33,444 nucleotides of DNA from Dichelobacter nodosus. Its GTDB lineage: Bacteria > Pseudomonadota > Gammaproteobacteria > Beggiatoales > Beggiatoaceae. The notes beneath the pieces are model-generated. The model was not told where the DNA came from and did no database searches. It worked only from the letters and a program-made list of their open reading frames with translations. The DNA is taken from positions 1,047 through 34,490 of the forward strand of contig DYPE01000018.1 of NCBI GenBank assembly GCA_020720085.1, written 5' to 3'. A program made the position numbers and the translations under genes. Below, in pieces: positions 8,273 through 17,038 of the stretch (the first letter of the stretch is position 1; the number at the start of each line of letters is the position of its first letter).

Positions 8273-8635
8273 TTACAGCAATTTAGCAATGCTATCGGCG
8301 GCCCGCTTTACATCTAAAAATATCAAGCCCAGTTTAGCGCTAGGTTTCGCAATCAGCGTTACTACTGCATTAGGACCTGCGTGTGCCATCATGACATAGC
8401 CATGATCGCCTTTAATTAAAACTTGTTCCAAATCACCACGCGCCAGCTCATGTGCAGTGCGGTCGCCCAGCGACAACATGGCGGCAGCCATCGCGCCCAC
8501 GCGGTCTTCATCCATGCTTTTGGGCAGCACAGAGGCAATGACTAAGCCATCTGTAGAAATCACTGCGGCGGCTTCAATGTCTGCAGAAGAGCCATTTAAT
8601 TCATTTAGAACTGAAGTGAGTTTTTCTTCACGCAT
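8273..8635 (-). CDS. Roadblock/LC7 domain protein (MglB-like)
   Basis: A 120-residue cytoplasmic protein spanning one Roadblock/LC7 domain. Family features include the segment IEAAAVISTDGLVIAS near residues 20-35, the glycine-containing turn near IKGDHGYVMMAHAG, and the closing LGLIFLDVKRAADSIAKLL helix. Members dimerise and often regulate small GTPases (MglB acts on MglA), or work in polarity and twitching systems. No GTPase gene is seen in this window, so the partner is unknown. GGAGAG lies just upstream of the ATG. It is upstream of the CZB gene and probably co-transcribed. Confidence 0.85.
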   Translation of the reverse strand: MREEKLTSVLNELNGSSADIEAAAVISTDGLVIASVLPKSMDEDRVGAMAAAMLSLGDRTAHELARGDLEQVLIKGDHGYVMMAHAGPNAVVTLIAKPSAKLGLIFLDVKRAADSIAKLL

Positions 8636-8673
8636 TTTTCTCTCCTAAAGTTTTTTAGTGCATCATCATGATT

Positions 8674-8685
8674 GGGGAATTCCCC
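8674..8685. promoter_or_regulatory. 12-bp perfect palindrome upstream of Roadblock gene
   Basis: GGGGAATTCCCC is a perfect palindrome about 40 bp upstream of the Roadblock start codon, in the 136-bp gap after mnmG. It might be an operator; no regulator is identified. Confidence 0.3.
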
Positions 8686-8771
8686 GAGGGACGCTTGTTA
8701 AAATGCAACAACCGATCCAGTTGGCATTGTTGGCGAAAAAACGCTGGCGCGCAAGTGGGGGCATGAAAAAT

Positions 8772-10640
8772 TTATGCGCTGTGTAGCCGTTTTACATGTA
8801 CCAGCAGCAAAGAAATCGCAGCAGGTGTGATGCCTGCGATGCGCGATGCCTGGGCAATACTGGCGGGGCGGTGGCGGCTGAGTTTTTCACATACCTCGGC
8901 GGACAGGCCGCGCACTTGGCTGTAGTCCAGATGTTCGGGCAAATCGGTGTCCTCGTTGCGCCGGGCACGTTCAATTTCGAGTTGCTGACGCTCGATATAG
9001 CCATGATAGCGCGCCTGAATTTCAATTTGCTGCGTGGTTTGCGCATCCTCCAAGCCCGGCCCGACTGCGGGCAGGCGGCATAGCGTGGCATAATCCATAT
9101 CGGGTCGGCGCAGTAAGTCCAGCGCGCGCGTTTCCTTGCGCAATGGCTGGCCCAGCAGTTGCTCCGCCGCTGCGTCACCCGCCGCAATCCATAATTCGGC
9201 CAAACGCGCCTGTTCGGCGTGGATGGCGTTTTGCTTGTGTTGAAAAAATGTCCAACGTTGGTCTGGCACCAGGCCCAATTCGCGCCCGATTGGCGTCAAG
9301 CGCAGATCCGCGTTGTCTTCGCGTAGCAACAAGCGGTATTCCGCACGGCTGGTGAACATGCGGTAGGGTTCCAGTGTGCCGCGTGTGATTAAATCATCCA
9401 CCAATACGCCCAAATAGGCCTCATCGCGGCGCGGACACCACGGCGCGCGGCCTTGCACTTGCAAGCCGGCATTTGCGCCAGCGAGTAGACCCTGCGCTGC
9501 CGCTTCTTCGTAACCGGTGGTGCCGTTGATTTGGCCAGCGAAAAATAGGCCCGGAATGGCATGGGTTTCCAGCGACGGCTTCAGATCGCGCGGGTCAAAA
9601 AAATCATATTCAATGGCATAACCCGGGCGAGTGATGTGCGCGCGTTCGCAGCCGGGAATGGAGCGCACCACCGCCAATTGCACATCAAACGGCAGGCTGG
9701 TGGAAATGCCATTGGGATACACTTCGTGGCTGGTCAGCCCTTCTGGCTCAATAAAAATCTGGTGGCTGGCTTTGTCGGCAAAACGCACGATTTTGTCTTC
9801 AATCGACGGGCAATAACGCGGCCCCACGCCTTCAATCACGCCTTGAAATAAGGGCGAACGATCCAACCCAGCGCGAATCAGTTCATGGGTAGATTCACGG
9901 GTGTGGGTGATGTGGCAACAAATCTGGGTTGGATGGTGTTCAGGCTGTCCCAAAAAAGAAAACACCGGCGTGGGCGTGTCGCCAGGCTGTTCGGCCATGG
10001 CGGTGTAATCCAACGTGCGCCGGTCTAAACGCGGCGGTGTGCCGGTTTTCAGCCGCAGCGCGCGTAATGGCAAGGCGCGCAGGCGTTCGGCCAAAGCCAA
10101 TGCAGGCGGATCGCCAGCGCGGCCCGCTGGGTAATTGGCCATGCCAATGTGAATACGGCCTGCCAAAAAAGTGCCCACAGTGAGCACCACAGTGCGGGCA
10201 TGAAAACGCACGCCGGTCTGCGTTACCACTCCGGCAGCGCGGCCTTGTTCGATGATCAAATCATCCGCTGCCTGCTGAAACAGCCACAGATTTTCCTGGC
10301 TTTCCAACGTATTGCGCACATACGCCTTGTACAAAGCGCGATCAATCTGTGCCCGCGTGGCGCGCACCGCCGCGCCCTTGCTGCCATTGAGAATGCGAAA
10401 ATGAATGCCGCAATGATCCGCCGCCTGTCCCATCAGGCCGCCTAACGCATCGATTTCCTTCACCAAGTGGCCTTTGCCTATGCCGCCAATGGCCGGATTG
10501 CAGGACATTTGGCCCAGCGTTTCAATATTGTGCGTGAGCAGCAGCGTGCGCCGCCCCATGCGCGCGGCAGCCAGCGCAGCTTCGGTGCCAGCATGACCGC
10601 CGCCCACCACGATTACAGCAAAGGATTCAGGAAAGTCCAT
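8772..10640 (-). CDS. mnmG: tRNA uridine-5-carboxymethylaminomethyl modification enzyme MnmG
   Basis: FAD-dependent enzyme that works with MnmE to modify the wobble uridine of several tRNAs. The 622-residue protein is full length. The N-terminus has the dinucleotide-binding motif [12 protein letters not shown] (glycines 13-18), followed by the [24 protein letters not shown] signature region (about residues 45-70), then the FAD/tRNA core and the C-terminal helical domain that contacts MnmE. GGAA lies just before the ATG. The gene is divergent from moaA, with a 158-bp shared upstream region. The usual downstream partner rsmG is absent. Confidence 0.97.
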   Translation of the reverse strand: MDFPESFAVIVVGGGHAGTEAALAAARMGRRTLLLTHNIETLGQMSCNPAIGGIGKGHLVKEIDALGGLMGQAADHCGIHFRILNGSKGAAVRATRAQIDRALYKAYVRNTLESQENLWLFQQAADDLIIEQGRAAGVVTQTGVRFHARTVVLTVGTFLAGRIHIGMANYPAGRAGDPPALALAERLRALPLRALRLKTGTPPRLDRRTLDYTAMAEQPGDTPTPVFSFLGQPEHHPTQICCHITHTRESTHELIRAGLDRSPLFQGVIEGVGPRYCPSIEDKIVRFADKASHQIFIEPEGLTSHEVYPNGISTSLPFDVQLAVVRSIPGCERAHITRPGYAIEYDFFDPRDLKPSLETHAIPGLFFAGQINGTTGYEEAAAQGLLAGANAGLQVQGRAPWCPRRDEAYLGVLVDDLITRGTLEPYRMFTSRAEYRLLLREDNADLRLTPIGRELGLVPDQRWTFFQHKQNAIHAEQARLAELWIAAGDAAAEQLLGQPLRKETRALDLLRRPDMDYATLCRLPAVGPGLEDAQTTQQIEIQARYHGYIERQQLEIERARRNEDTDLPEHLDYSQVRGLSAEVCEKLSRHRPASIAQASRIAGITPAAISLLLVHVKRLHSA

Positions 10641-10691
10641 AGGGTTCCATTGGATAAAATTGTATGACTCCGCAACGCAATGTAACTGCGG

Positions 10692-10697
10692 ATCATA
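10692..10697 (-). promoter_or_regulatory. candidate -10 box of mnmG
   Basis: TATGAT on the minus strand (5 of 6 to consensus) lies about 50 bp before the mnmG ATG. A hexamer at 17-bp spacing would fall inside the palindrome 10715-10728. Confidence 0.3.
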
Positions 10698-10714
10698 ACA
10701 AAAACCAGCACAAC

Positions 10715-10728
10715 TTGAGCTAGCTCAA
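10715..10728. promoter_or_regulatory. 14-bp palindrome, candidate operator between mnmG and moaA
   Basis: TTGAGCTAGCTCAA is a perfect palindrome in the divergent mnmG-moaA gap. It resembles the Fnr/Anr layout TTGAT-N4-ATCAA but differs at one symmetric position in each half. It sits just upstream of the candidate moaA -35 and over the candidate mnmG -35 position. Confidence 0.4.
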
Positions 10729-10734
10729 AGCATA

Positions 10735-10763
10735 TTGACCGTTAACCGGGTACACTGCATACT
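10735..10763 (+). promoter_or_regulatory. candidate sigma-70 promoter of moaA
   Basis: TTGACC (10735-10740), 17-bp spacer, CATACT (10758-10763). The -35 matches 5 of 6 and the -10 4 of 6. It would give a leader of about 30 nt before the ATG at 10799. Confidence 0.4.
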
Positions 10764-10798
10764 TTTCCTTTCTCAACTCCTCGCCATGGCCGCTGATT

Positions 10799-11797
10799 AT
10801 GAACGCCTGTCCTCCTGCCGCTGTGCTGCAAGATCGTTTTGCACGCAAAATTGAATATGTGCGCCTGTCTGTGATTGACCGTTGCGACCTGCGCTGTTTT
10901 TATTGTATTCCCAAAGGATTCCACAACTTTGCTCAGCGCGTAGATTGGCTGGATTTTACAGAAACCGAAAGAATTATCCGTATTTTTGGCGAATTAGGCG
11001 TCAACCGCGTGCGCTTAACCGGCGGCGAACCTTTGCTGCGCAAAGGCGTTGCAGAATTGGCCGCACGCCTGGCCGCATTGCCAGGCATTACTGATTTGTC
11101 GCTCAGCACCAATGGCACGCATTTAGGCAAATACGCGCAATCTTTAAAAAATGCTGGAATTTCAAGAGTCAATGTCAGTTTAGACAGCTTGCAGCCCGAG
11201 CGCTTTCACGAGATTACCGGCGGCGCGTTGCAGCCTGTGCTGGACGGATTGCGCATCGCCAGTGCGGTGGGGCTGGCCCCCATCAAAATCAATATGGTGG
11301 TAATGAAAGGCCGCAATGACGATGAAGTGGTGGACATGGTGGAATATTGCCTAGAAAATAATTTTACCTTGCGCTTTATTGAAGCCATGCCCGTGGGCGA
11401 CACTGGGCGTGCGGCTAACCAACATTACTTGGATTTGGCCGCTGTGCGCGAACGCTTGGCCCGCCACTATCCTCTGCTGCCCGGCATCATGCCTGGCGGC
11501 GGCCCTGCGCGCTATGCCCGCATTGCGGGCACGGATTTGCATATTGGTTTTATCACGCCGATTTCCCGCCATTTCTGCGAAACCTGCAACCGCGTGCGGC
11601 TGTCGGTGGAAGGCACATTATTCCCCTGCCTGGGCCAGGAAAATGAAGTTTCTTTGCGCGACGCTATGCGCCAAGGCGCAGACGATGAAGCGTTGCGCCA
11701 ACTCATCCGCCATGCTATTCAGAACAAGCCGGAACGCCATGATTTCCAAACACAACCCGAAAAAATCCAGCGCGTAATGGCGCAAACCGGCGGCTAG
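10799..11797 (+). CDS. moaA: GTP 3',8-cyclase MoaA
   Basis: Radical SAM enzyme that converts GTP to the first intermediate of molybdenum cofactor synthesis. The 332-residue protein has the N-terminal cluster motif CDLRCFYC (C29, C33, C36), the SAM-binding RLTGGEPLLRKG segment, the C-terminal second cluster (CETCNRVRL, with a third Cys in LFPCLG) and the conserved C-terminal Gly-Gly needed for activity. Other mo genes are not adjacent. Its stop codon lies in an intrinsic terminator. Confidence 0.96.
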   Translation: MNACPPAAVLQDRFARKIEYVRLSVIDRCDLRCFYCIPKGFHNFAQRVDWLDFTETERIIRIFGELGVNRVRLTGGEPLLRKGVAELAARLAALPGITDLSLSTNGTHLGKYAQSLKNAGISRVNVSLDSLQPERFHEITGGALQPVLDGLRIASAVGLAPIKINMVVMKGRNDDEVVDMVEYCLENNFTLRFIEAMPVGDTGRAANQHYLDLAAVRERLARHYPLLPGIMPGGGPARYARIAGTDLHIGFITPISRHFCETCNRVRLSVEGTLFPCLGQENEVSLRDAMRQGADDEALRQLIRHAIQNKPERHDFQTQPEKIQRVMAQTGG

Positions 11798-11815
11798 TAC
11801 AAGCCGCCCTTTTTT
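11789..11815 (+). terminator. intrinsic terminator of moaA
   Basis: Perfect 7-bp stem GGCGGCT (11789-11795) with AGCCGCC (11802-11808), 6-nt loop, then six T (11810-11815). The moaA stop TAG is at 11795-11797, inside the hairpin. The minus side lacks a T run, so it serves moaA rather than the convergent methyltransferase gene. Confidence 0.85.
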
Positions 11816-11857
11816 CATCGCTGCTGATCGGAAATTGGCGCTAACGCATTTTTTATA

Positions 11858-12757
11858 TTATTGTTTTTGCCATACGGCAAAATATTCAAAATAATTTTGC
11901 TCGCCGCCATGGCTAAACACACAATCCGCCCGGATATGCAATAGCGCAAAGGTATCGATCAAAAATTGACGAAAGCTGGCTGAATCCCATACATGCGCAT
12001 GTTCGCGGCGGTTGCGTGTGGCATCTAAATGAATTTGAATGTCACCAGCGGGTAACTGATCAAAACAAGGCACAATCACCCGCAAAAAATCCAAATAGTG
12101 TTCGTCGGTCACAGCGGTCACTTGATTGCGGTATTCTGTGAGCAAATGGGCAAAAGGTGTCAATGCACGGCGACGGTCAAATGTATAATTTTTGTCTGGC
12201 GCAGAAATGACAACATGGCCGCCCGGCTTTACCACGCGGAATAACTCGCCTACCACCTGAATCGGATTGGCCACATGCTCAATGACGTGGTTAAAAATCA
12301 CAAAATCAAATTGATCCGACACAAATTGTGTTAAGCCATCCACATCTAAATCGGACACATAATCCACCGCCACCAAGTCGTTTATGGACAATTCGGGAAA
12401 ATATTGAATCAAAACGTCCCTGGGCGCAGCATCACAATATTTTACTTGGCAGCTCGCTGGCACTTGTGCGGGCTGATGCAATGCGCCAATCTCCAACCCG
12501 CGTCCGCTCAGGCAGTTATACCCATCAGGACGGTGCGCCTGGCTGGGCACAGGCACTGGGGGATTTACTTGTCCTTCGGGCAGGGCGCGTGCGTTACGGC
12601 GCTCGTTATGGCCAAAAGCCTGCCAGTGCAACCAGCCGCCATTGGCTACGCCAGCATAGGCGTAGTGATTGGCAACATCGGGGTATAGCGAAAAATAGTA
12701 TTCATTATCAAAGGCTTGCTCTGTCAATGGCACATCCGGTGTGGAGACTTGGTTCAT
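11858..12757 (-). CDS. class I SAM-dependent methyltransferase
   Basis: Predicted cytoplasmic methyltransferase of unknown substrate. From the chosen start the protein is 299 residues. A short N-terminal module contains YYFSLYPDVA and a following HWQAFGHNERR stretch; this motif pair recurs in proteins linked to surface polysaccharide and glycosyl transfer. Then comes a SAM-binding domain with GLEIGA (motif I), FDFVIFNHVIEHV (motif III-like) and VVKPGGHVVISAPD. I chose ATG 12757 because AGGAA precedes it; ATG 12790 and TTG 12841 are possible, the latter overlapping the dacA stop. It sits directly downstream of dacA on the same strand. Confidence 0.75.
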   Translation of the reverse strand: MNQVSTPDVPLTEQAFDNEYYFSLYPDVANHYAYAGVANGGWLHWQAFGHNERRNARALPEGQVNPPVPVPSQAHRPDGYNCLSGRGLEIGALHQPAQVPASCQVKYCDAAPRDVLIQYFPELSINDLVAVDYVSDLDVDGLTQFVSDQFDFVIFNHVIEHVANPIQVVGELFRVVKPGGHVVISAPDKNYTFDRRRALTPFAHLLTEYRNQVTAVTDEHYLDFLRVIVPCFDQLPAGDIQIHLDATRNRREHAHVWDSASFRQFLIDTFALLHIRADCVFSHGGEQNYFEYFAVWQKQ

Positions 12758-12833
12758 TTCATTTGAATTCCTGTAATGGATTACTCTCATAAGAGGAAAG
12801 GCGCTGTCTTGTTCTTTGTGCAAATCCACCAGG

Positions 12834-13988
12834 TCAGTCAAAAATCATCAACACCTGATCCATCCATCGCCGCCAAAAAGGCGCGCCAGGCACGTCTTGT
12901 AGCGCCACGATACGGCCTGAAGAAATTGTTTTACCGTCTTTTAGGATGTTAATTTTTCCCAAGGCCGTGCCAGCGGTCACGGGCGCAAGAATACGCGGCT
13001 GAATTTCCAATGTGGGTTTGAGCTGTTCGTACTCGCCGCGCGGATAGGTAACATACAAATCTTCATGCAGCCCTAGACTCACCTTGGACATCGCTCCCAG
13101 CCAAATGCGTTCTGTTGCCAACACTTGCAATTTACGAAAAATGGGTTTGCTTTCATAATAACGGTAACCATAACCTAACAATTTTTGGCTTTCTTCGGCT
13201 CTGGATTTTTTGCTCTTAGTGCCCATCACCACTGAAACCAAGCGCATATCTTCCTGCTTGGCCGAAGCGACCAAGCAATAGCCCGCTGCCTCGGTATAGC
13301 CAGTTTTCATGCCGTCTACGTTTTTATCCAACGCCAGCAACAGGTTGCGGTTATCTTGGGTAATGCCATTATACGTAAAAGTTTTTTCTGAATACCAACG
13401 ATAATAATCTGGAAATTCACGGATAATCTGCATCGCCAACGCAGCCAAATCGCGGGCAGTAGAATAATGCTGCTCGCCCGGCATTCCTGTGCAATTTTGA
13501 TATTGCGTGCCCGTTTGGCGTAGGCGTTGCGCATATTGGTTCATAATAGCCACAAAGGCATCTTCACTGCCAGAAATATGTTCTGCCAGGGCAATGGCCG
13601 CGTCATTGCCAGATTGAATAATCATGCCTTTGAGCAAATCTTCCACCCTAACTTGGGTGTTGGGTTCCAAAAACATTTTAGAACCGCCAATTTTCCAAGC
13701 CTTTTCACTGACCAAGGCTTTATCTTCCAGCTTAATTTTGCCTTCCCGCAGCATAGAAAAAATCACGTAAGCGCTCATGAGCTTAGTTAAGCTGGCCGGG
13801 TCTACCCGTTTGTCCGCCTCCCGTTCTGCCAGCACTTGGCTGCTACGGAAATCTTGCAAAATATAACTGGATGCATCCAACTCAGGCGGCAACGGCGGTG
13901 CTGCCCAACCCAGCGCTGGAATCATAAGACAAAAAATAGAAAACAAGATGCGGGCGACCGTAAAGGCCGTAATGGAAAAAGGGGCCAT
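12834..13988 (-). CDS. dacA: serine-type D-Ala-D-Ala carboxypeptidase (PBP5/6-like)
   Basis: Periplasmic penicillin-binding protein that trims the terminal D-Ala from peptidoglycan stem peptides. The 384-residue precursor has a signal peptide of about 30 residues (cut near GWAA/PP). The three active-site motifs are present: SLTK with Ser66 and Lys69, SGN in the QSGNDAAIALAE segment, and KTG in MKTGYTEAAGYC. The C-terminus has the beta-rich PBP5 domain and ends in an amphipathic segment (FWRRWMDQVLMIF) that would anchor it to the inner membrane. Paralogues dacA and dacC cannot be told apart here. Confidence 0.93.
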   Translation of the reverse strand: MAPFSITAFTVARILFSIFCLMIPALGWAAPPLPPELDASSYILQDFRSSQVLAEREADKRVDPASLTKLMSAYVIFSMLREGKIKLEDKALVSEKAWKIGGSKMFLEPNTQVRVEDLLKGMIIQSGNDAAIALAEHISGSEDAFVAIMNQYAQRLRQTGTQYQNCTGMPGEQHYSTARDLAALAMQIIREFPDYYRWYSEKTFTYNGITQDNRNLLLALDKNVDGMKTGYTEAAGYCLVASAKQEDMRLVSVVMGTKSKKSRAEESQKLLGYGYRYYESKPIFRKLQVLATERIWLGAMSKVSLGLHEDLYVTYPRGEYEQLKPTLEIQPRILAPVTAGTALGKINILKDGKTISSGRIVALQDVPGAPFWRRWMDQVLMIFD

Positions 13989-14029
13989 AGACTTTTCCCT
14001 AAAAGCAAATAGGCGTGTGGGTTCGGATT

Positions 14030-14076
14030 ATTTTGCTAAAAACAAAGCAAAATGTTTGCCAATCCAACATGGCAAA
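14030..14076 (-). terminator. possible terminator hairpins after gspG
   Basis: Two stem-loops fill the dacA-gspG gap: ATTTTGC with GCAAAAT (14030-14036, 14047-14053) and TTTGCC with GGCAAA (14055-14060, 14071-14076). On the minus strand they follow the gspG stop closely, but the T-rich tail is weak. Confidence 0.35.
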
Positions 14077-14081
14077 TGCGC

Positions 14082-14507
14082 TTATTCTAAGTTCCAGTTG
14101 CCAATGTCGGCATTTACACCCTCACCGCCAGGTTGGCCGTCTACGCCATGGCTAAAAATATCGATTTCGCCATGCACGCCCGGATTGAGATATAAATAAG
14201 GCTTGCTCCAGGGGTCCTTAGGTAAGCGGGGCAAATAGCCCCCGGATTTCCAATTGGGCGCTTCAGGCGCGCCGACAGGCTTGCTCACCAACGCTTCTAA
14301 CCCATGCTCGGTGCTGGGATAGACAAAATTGTCTAATTTGTACAATTTGAGCATAGATTCAATCGTGCGGATGTCTTGCTTGGCAGCAACCACACGAGCG
14401 ATTTCCGGCCTGTCCATGATTTGTGGAATCACCAGCACGGCTAGAATGCTAAGAATCACCACCACCACCATGACTTCAATTAGGGTAAAGCCTGATTGTT
14501 TTTTCAT
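14082..14507 (-). CDS. gspG: type II secretion major pseudopilin GspG
   Basis: Main subunit of the type II secretion pseudopilus, inserted in the inner membrane and assembled in the periplasm. The 141-residue protein has a short leader, the prepilin peptidase site and N-methylation segment (SGFTLIEVMVVVVILSIL, with Glu at +5), and the C-terminal GspG domain with the calcium-loop region (KDPWSKPYLYLNPG, SHGVDGQPGG). It is isolated from other gsp genes; the GspL- and GspM-like genes lie 12 kb away on the other strand. The AT-rich 74-bp gap before it probably holds its promoter. Confidence 0.95.
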   Translation of the reverse strand: MKKQSGFTLIEVMVVVVILSILAVLVIPQIMDRPEIARVVAAKQDIRTIESMLKLYKLDNFVYPSTEHGLEALVSKPVGAPEAPNWKSGGYLPRLPKDPWSKPYLYLNPGVHGEIDIFSHGVDGQPGGEGVNADIGNWNLE

Positions 14508-14581
14508 AGGTATTGTGCTCCTGCGTAATCTTATTTTACATTAAAGAATAATAAATTAATTCCCTATTTTTATAAATATAC

Positions 14582-16234
14582 TCAAATGCTTGCTAACTCA
14601 AAACAAACCCGGCCTTTTTCATTATGGCTTACCGTGAGTCGATAACCGGTATGAATGGTTTGTTTGGCAGCTTGATACAATCCAATACCAAAACCATTGC
14701 GTGAGGATACTGGCTGCGTTAATAATTGTTTATAAATATCCGCCGGAATCGCTGAGCCATTATCACATACGCTAAAGCTAAGTTGGTTTTCACTGGCGAT
14801 CAGGGTAACATGGATTTGTAATTCTGGTTCACGCTGGCGCTTGATTAGGGCATTTTCTAATAAATTTTCTGCTATATTATCAAATAGTTCTTCTGGAATA
14901 TTGCTATTCCACATGATTCTGGCTTCGTTGGTGATGGCGCGTTTACGGTAACGCGCTTGTAAATTGTCCCACCATGTCCGCACGGGCACATTGGCATAGT
15001 CATATTGTTCTGGTTTTTTAAGCGTATCTAAAGTACGTTTAAGGCGTTGTGCCAAATGTGGCAATTGCGCTTGATACAATCGCAATGTATCGCCCAGCCG
15101 CTCTGGCTGTACGTTTTCTGCCGCCGAAGTCAACGCATGTAGGGATTGTAATAAATTTTTGATGTCGTGTGTGAGCTTGGCACCAGTTTCATGGATGGCT
15201 TTCAACCGTGCTTGCTCGGCAAAAATTTTTTCACGATCCTTGGCTTGGTGAAAGTATTCCAGTAATTGCAACAATAAGCGGATGTGGGCATAACGCAAGC
15301 CATGTAGCGGGCGGCGGGAAAAAATAGAGATTTCCAGCAGGTGTATGGTGAAGATAGTTTCATAACTTCCCCGTACGCCTTGTTCACCTTGGTCATAGGG
15401 ATTTCTCCACGCCATACCAATAATTCCTGGCAGTGTAAGTAATTTCTCACTGCTCGTGGTCCAGAATTCTTCTTGTGCGGATTGTTTGTAATCACCAGGC
15501 TGCGTCAAAACCGCTAGCCATTGTTCCAGGACAGGGCTAATGTTAAGAAGATTAGGCGTCCATAATTGTTGCCAACTGTCCTCTTCTCCCCGGCTCCACC
15601 AAAACGCATACATTGCCAAGAAAACACCTATAACCAACGTCAAGGTTGTCCCCACTGCGGGCAAATAGGGCCAATGTAACACGGTGGCAAGGTATAATGT
15701 GCCTGCCCAGACTGAGAATACTGCGAATAGCACAAGCAGGCCACGAATGGCGTGCGGGCGGGCAGTAGATTGAATTGGACTTGCTGGCAAAAGTAAAAAC
15801 AAGGAAGGAATAAATAGCAAGGCCGCGTGTGTTGCTGGCCACCAAGCTTCAGGCAACGGCGTTGTATTCTGCGCTGTGTTGGCCAATAGTATCTCTAATA
15901 CGAGAAACACGATGGCTGTGCCCCGGACAAAACGTTCCACTGGCAGACCGCTGGTTTGGCTGGCTAAAAGCGCAAGCAACATGAGTTCCCAGCTCCAAGT
16001 CCATGACGGCCATACGATCAGCGGGATGGCAAAGCCCAGTAACCAAACCGTCAAGTGTACACGCCGGTGCGAGGGCCAGCCTAGCCCTAACCACGCCGCA
16101 ATCAACATCATGTGCAGTGCAAGCCATGCAGGCGCGCTACCTGCCAGGGATACCCACCACTGGCTTAAATGGAGCGCAATTAACGCCGCGCCGAGAAAAC
16201 GGTGTTGATGGCTGGCAATGCGCATAGAAATCAT
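14582..16234 (-). CDS. membrane sensor histidine kinase
   Basis: Predicted two-component sensor kinase with 550 residues. The first 215 or so are hydrophobic with about seven transmembrane helices, followed by a cytoplasmic GAF-like region (about 230-330). The phosphoacceptor region reads LTHDIKNLLQSL with His356. The ATPase part has the N box NIAENLLENALIK, the G1-type DNGSAIP and the glycine-rich GFGIGLYQA. HDIKN resembles the HDLKN box of PrsK-type kinases, an inferred similarity. The ATG lies 3 bp after the lpxA stop, suggesting coupled translation. No response regulator is in the window. Confidence 0.85.
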   Translation of the reverse strand: MISMRIASHQHRFLGAALIALHLSQWWVSLAGSAPAWLALHMMLIAAWLGLGWPSHRRVHLTVWLLGFAIPLIVWPSWTWSWELMLLALLASQTSGLPVERFVRGTAIVFLVLEILLANTAQNTTPLPEAWWPATHAALLFIPSLFLLLPASPIQSTARPHAIRGLLVLFAVFSVWAGTLYLATVLHWPYLPAVGTTLTLVIGVFLAMYAFWWSRGEEDSWQQLWTPNLLNISPVLEQWLAVLTQPGDYKQSAQEEFWTTSSEKLLTLPGIIGMAWRNPYDQGEQGVRGSYETIFTIHLLEISIFSRRPLHGLRYAHIRLLLQLLEYFHQAKDREKIFAEQARLKAIHETGAKLTHDIKNLLQSLHALTSAAENVQPERLGDTLRLYQAQLPHLAQRLKRTLDTLKKPEQYDYANVPVRTWWDNLQARYRKRAITNEARIMWNSNIPEELFDNIAENLLENALIKRQREPELQIHVTLIASENQLSFSVCDNGSAIPADIYKQLLTQPVSSRNGFGIGLYQAAKQTIHTGYRLTVSHNEKGRVCFELASI

Positions 16235-16237
16235 GGG

Positions 16238-17011
16238 TTAGCGGACGATGCCCCGGCTAGAACTATCCAGAAATTGCAGCAATAAGGCCAATTCGGGAAG
16301 CGTTTCCGCCTGGGGTTGCAGAATTTCCATGGCAGCTTTTACCGTCAGGTTGTTTTTATAAATCGTTTTATAGGCCTGCCGTAATTGGCGCACGGTTTCC
16401 TCGGAAAAACCACGCCGTTTTAATCCTTCGCGGTTGAGGCCGTGCGGCTGGGCCGGATTGCCGGAAGCCATAACATAGGGCGGTACATCTTTGAATACGA
16501 TGGAACCTGCGGCAATAAAGCTGTGCGTGCCTACCCGGCAAAACTGGTGTACTCCAGAAAATCCGCCTAAAATGGCGTAATCCTCCACCGTTACATGGCC
16601 CGCCAACGAAGCGCCGTTGGCGAATACGGTGTGGTCGCCGACCCGGCAATCATGCGCGATGTGGGTGTAGGCCATAATCCAATTGTGGCTGCCAACTTGG
16701 GTGTAATGTCCGCCTTGCACAGTGCCACGGCTCATTGTGCAATACTCGCGAATTTCATTATGGTCGCCAATGACGAGGTAACTTTGATCCTCGCCCTGGT
16801 ATTTTTTATCTTGAGGAATTTCGCCAAGCGAGGAAAATTGATAAATTCGGTTATTTTTACCAATCGTGGTGGGGCCTTTAATCACCACGTGCGGGCCAAT
16901 CCAGGTTCCTGCGCCAATTTTTACGTGCGGGCCAATGATAGAAAATGGGCCAATCGTGACATTTTCTTCTAACTCAGCTTGGTTATCCACAATTGCGCGG
17001 GCATCTATCAT
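16238..17011 (-). CDS. lpxA: UDP-N-acetylglucosamine acyltransferase LpxA
   Basis: Catalyses the first step of lipid A synthesis, moving a 3-hydroxyacyl chain from acyl carrier protein to UDP-GlcNAc. The 257-residue cytoplasmic protein is a left-handed beta-helix of hexapeptide repeats with the conserved catalytic region AYTHIAHDC and the HQFCRVG segment, then a C-terminal helical domain. It follows fabZ by 27 bp on the same strand. lpxB, the usual next gene, is not present; the histidine kinase takes its place. Confidence 0.97.
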   Translation of the reverse strand: MIDARAIVDNQAELEENVTIGPFSIIGPHVKIGAGTWIGPHVVIKGPTTIGKNNRIYQFSSLGEIPQDKKYQGEDQSYLVIGDHNEIREYCTMSRGTVQGGHYTQVGSHNWIMAYTHIAHDCRVGDHTVFANGASLAGHVTVEDYAILGGFSGVHQFCRVGTHSFIAAGSIVFKDVPPYVMASGNPAQPHGLNREGLKRRGFSEETVRQLRQAYKTIYKNNLTVKAAMEILQPQAETLPELALLLQFLDSSSRGIVR

Positions 17012-17038
17012 TTTGTATTCTCAGCCGTGTCCACGGTA

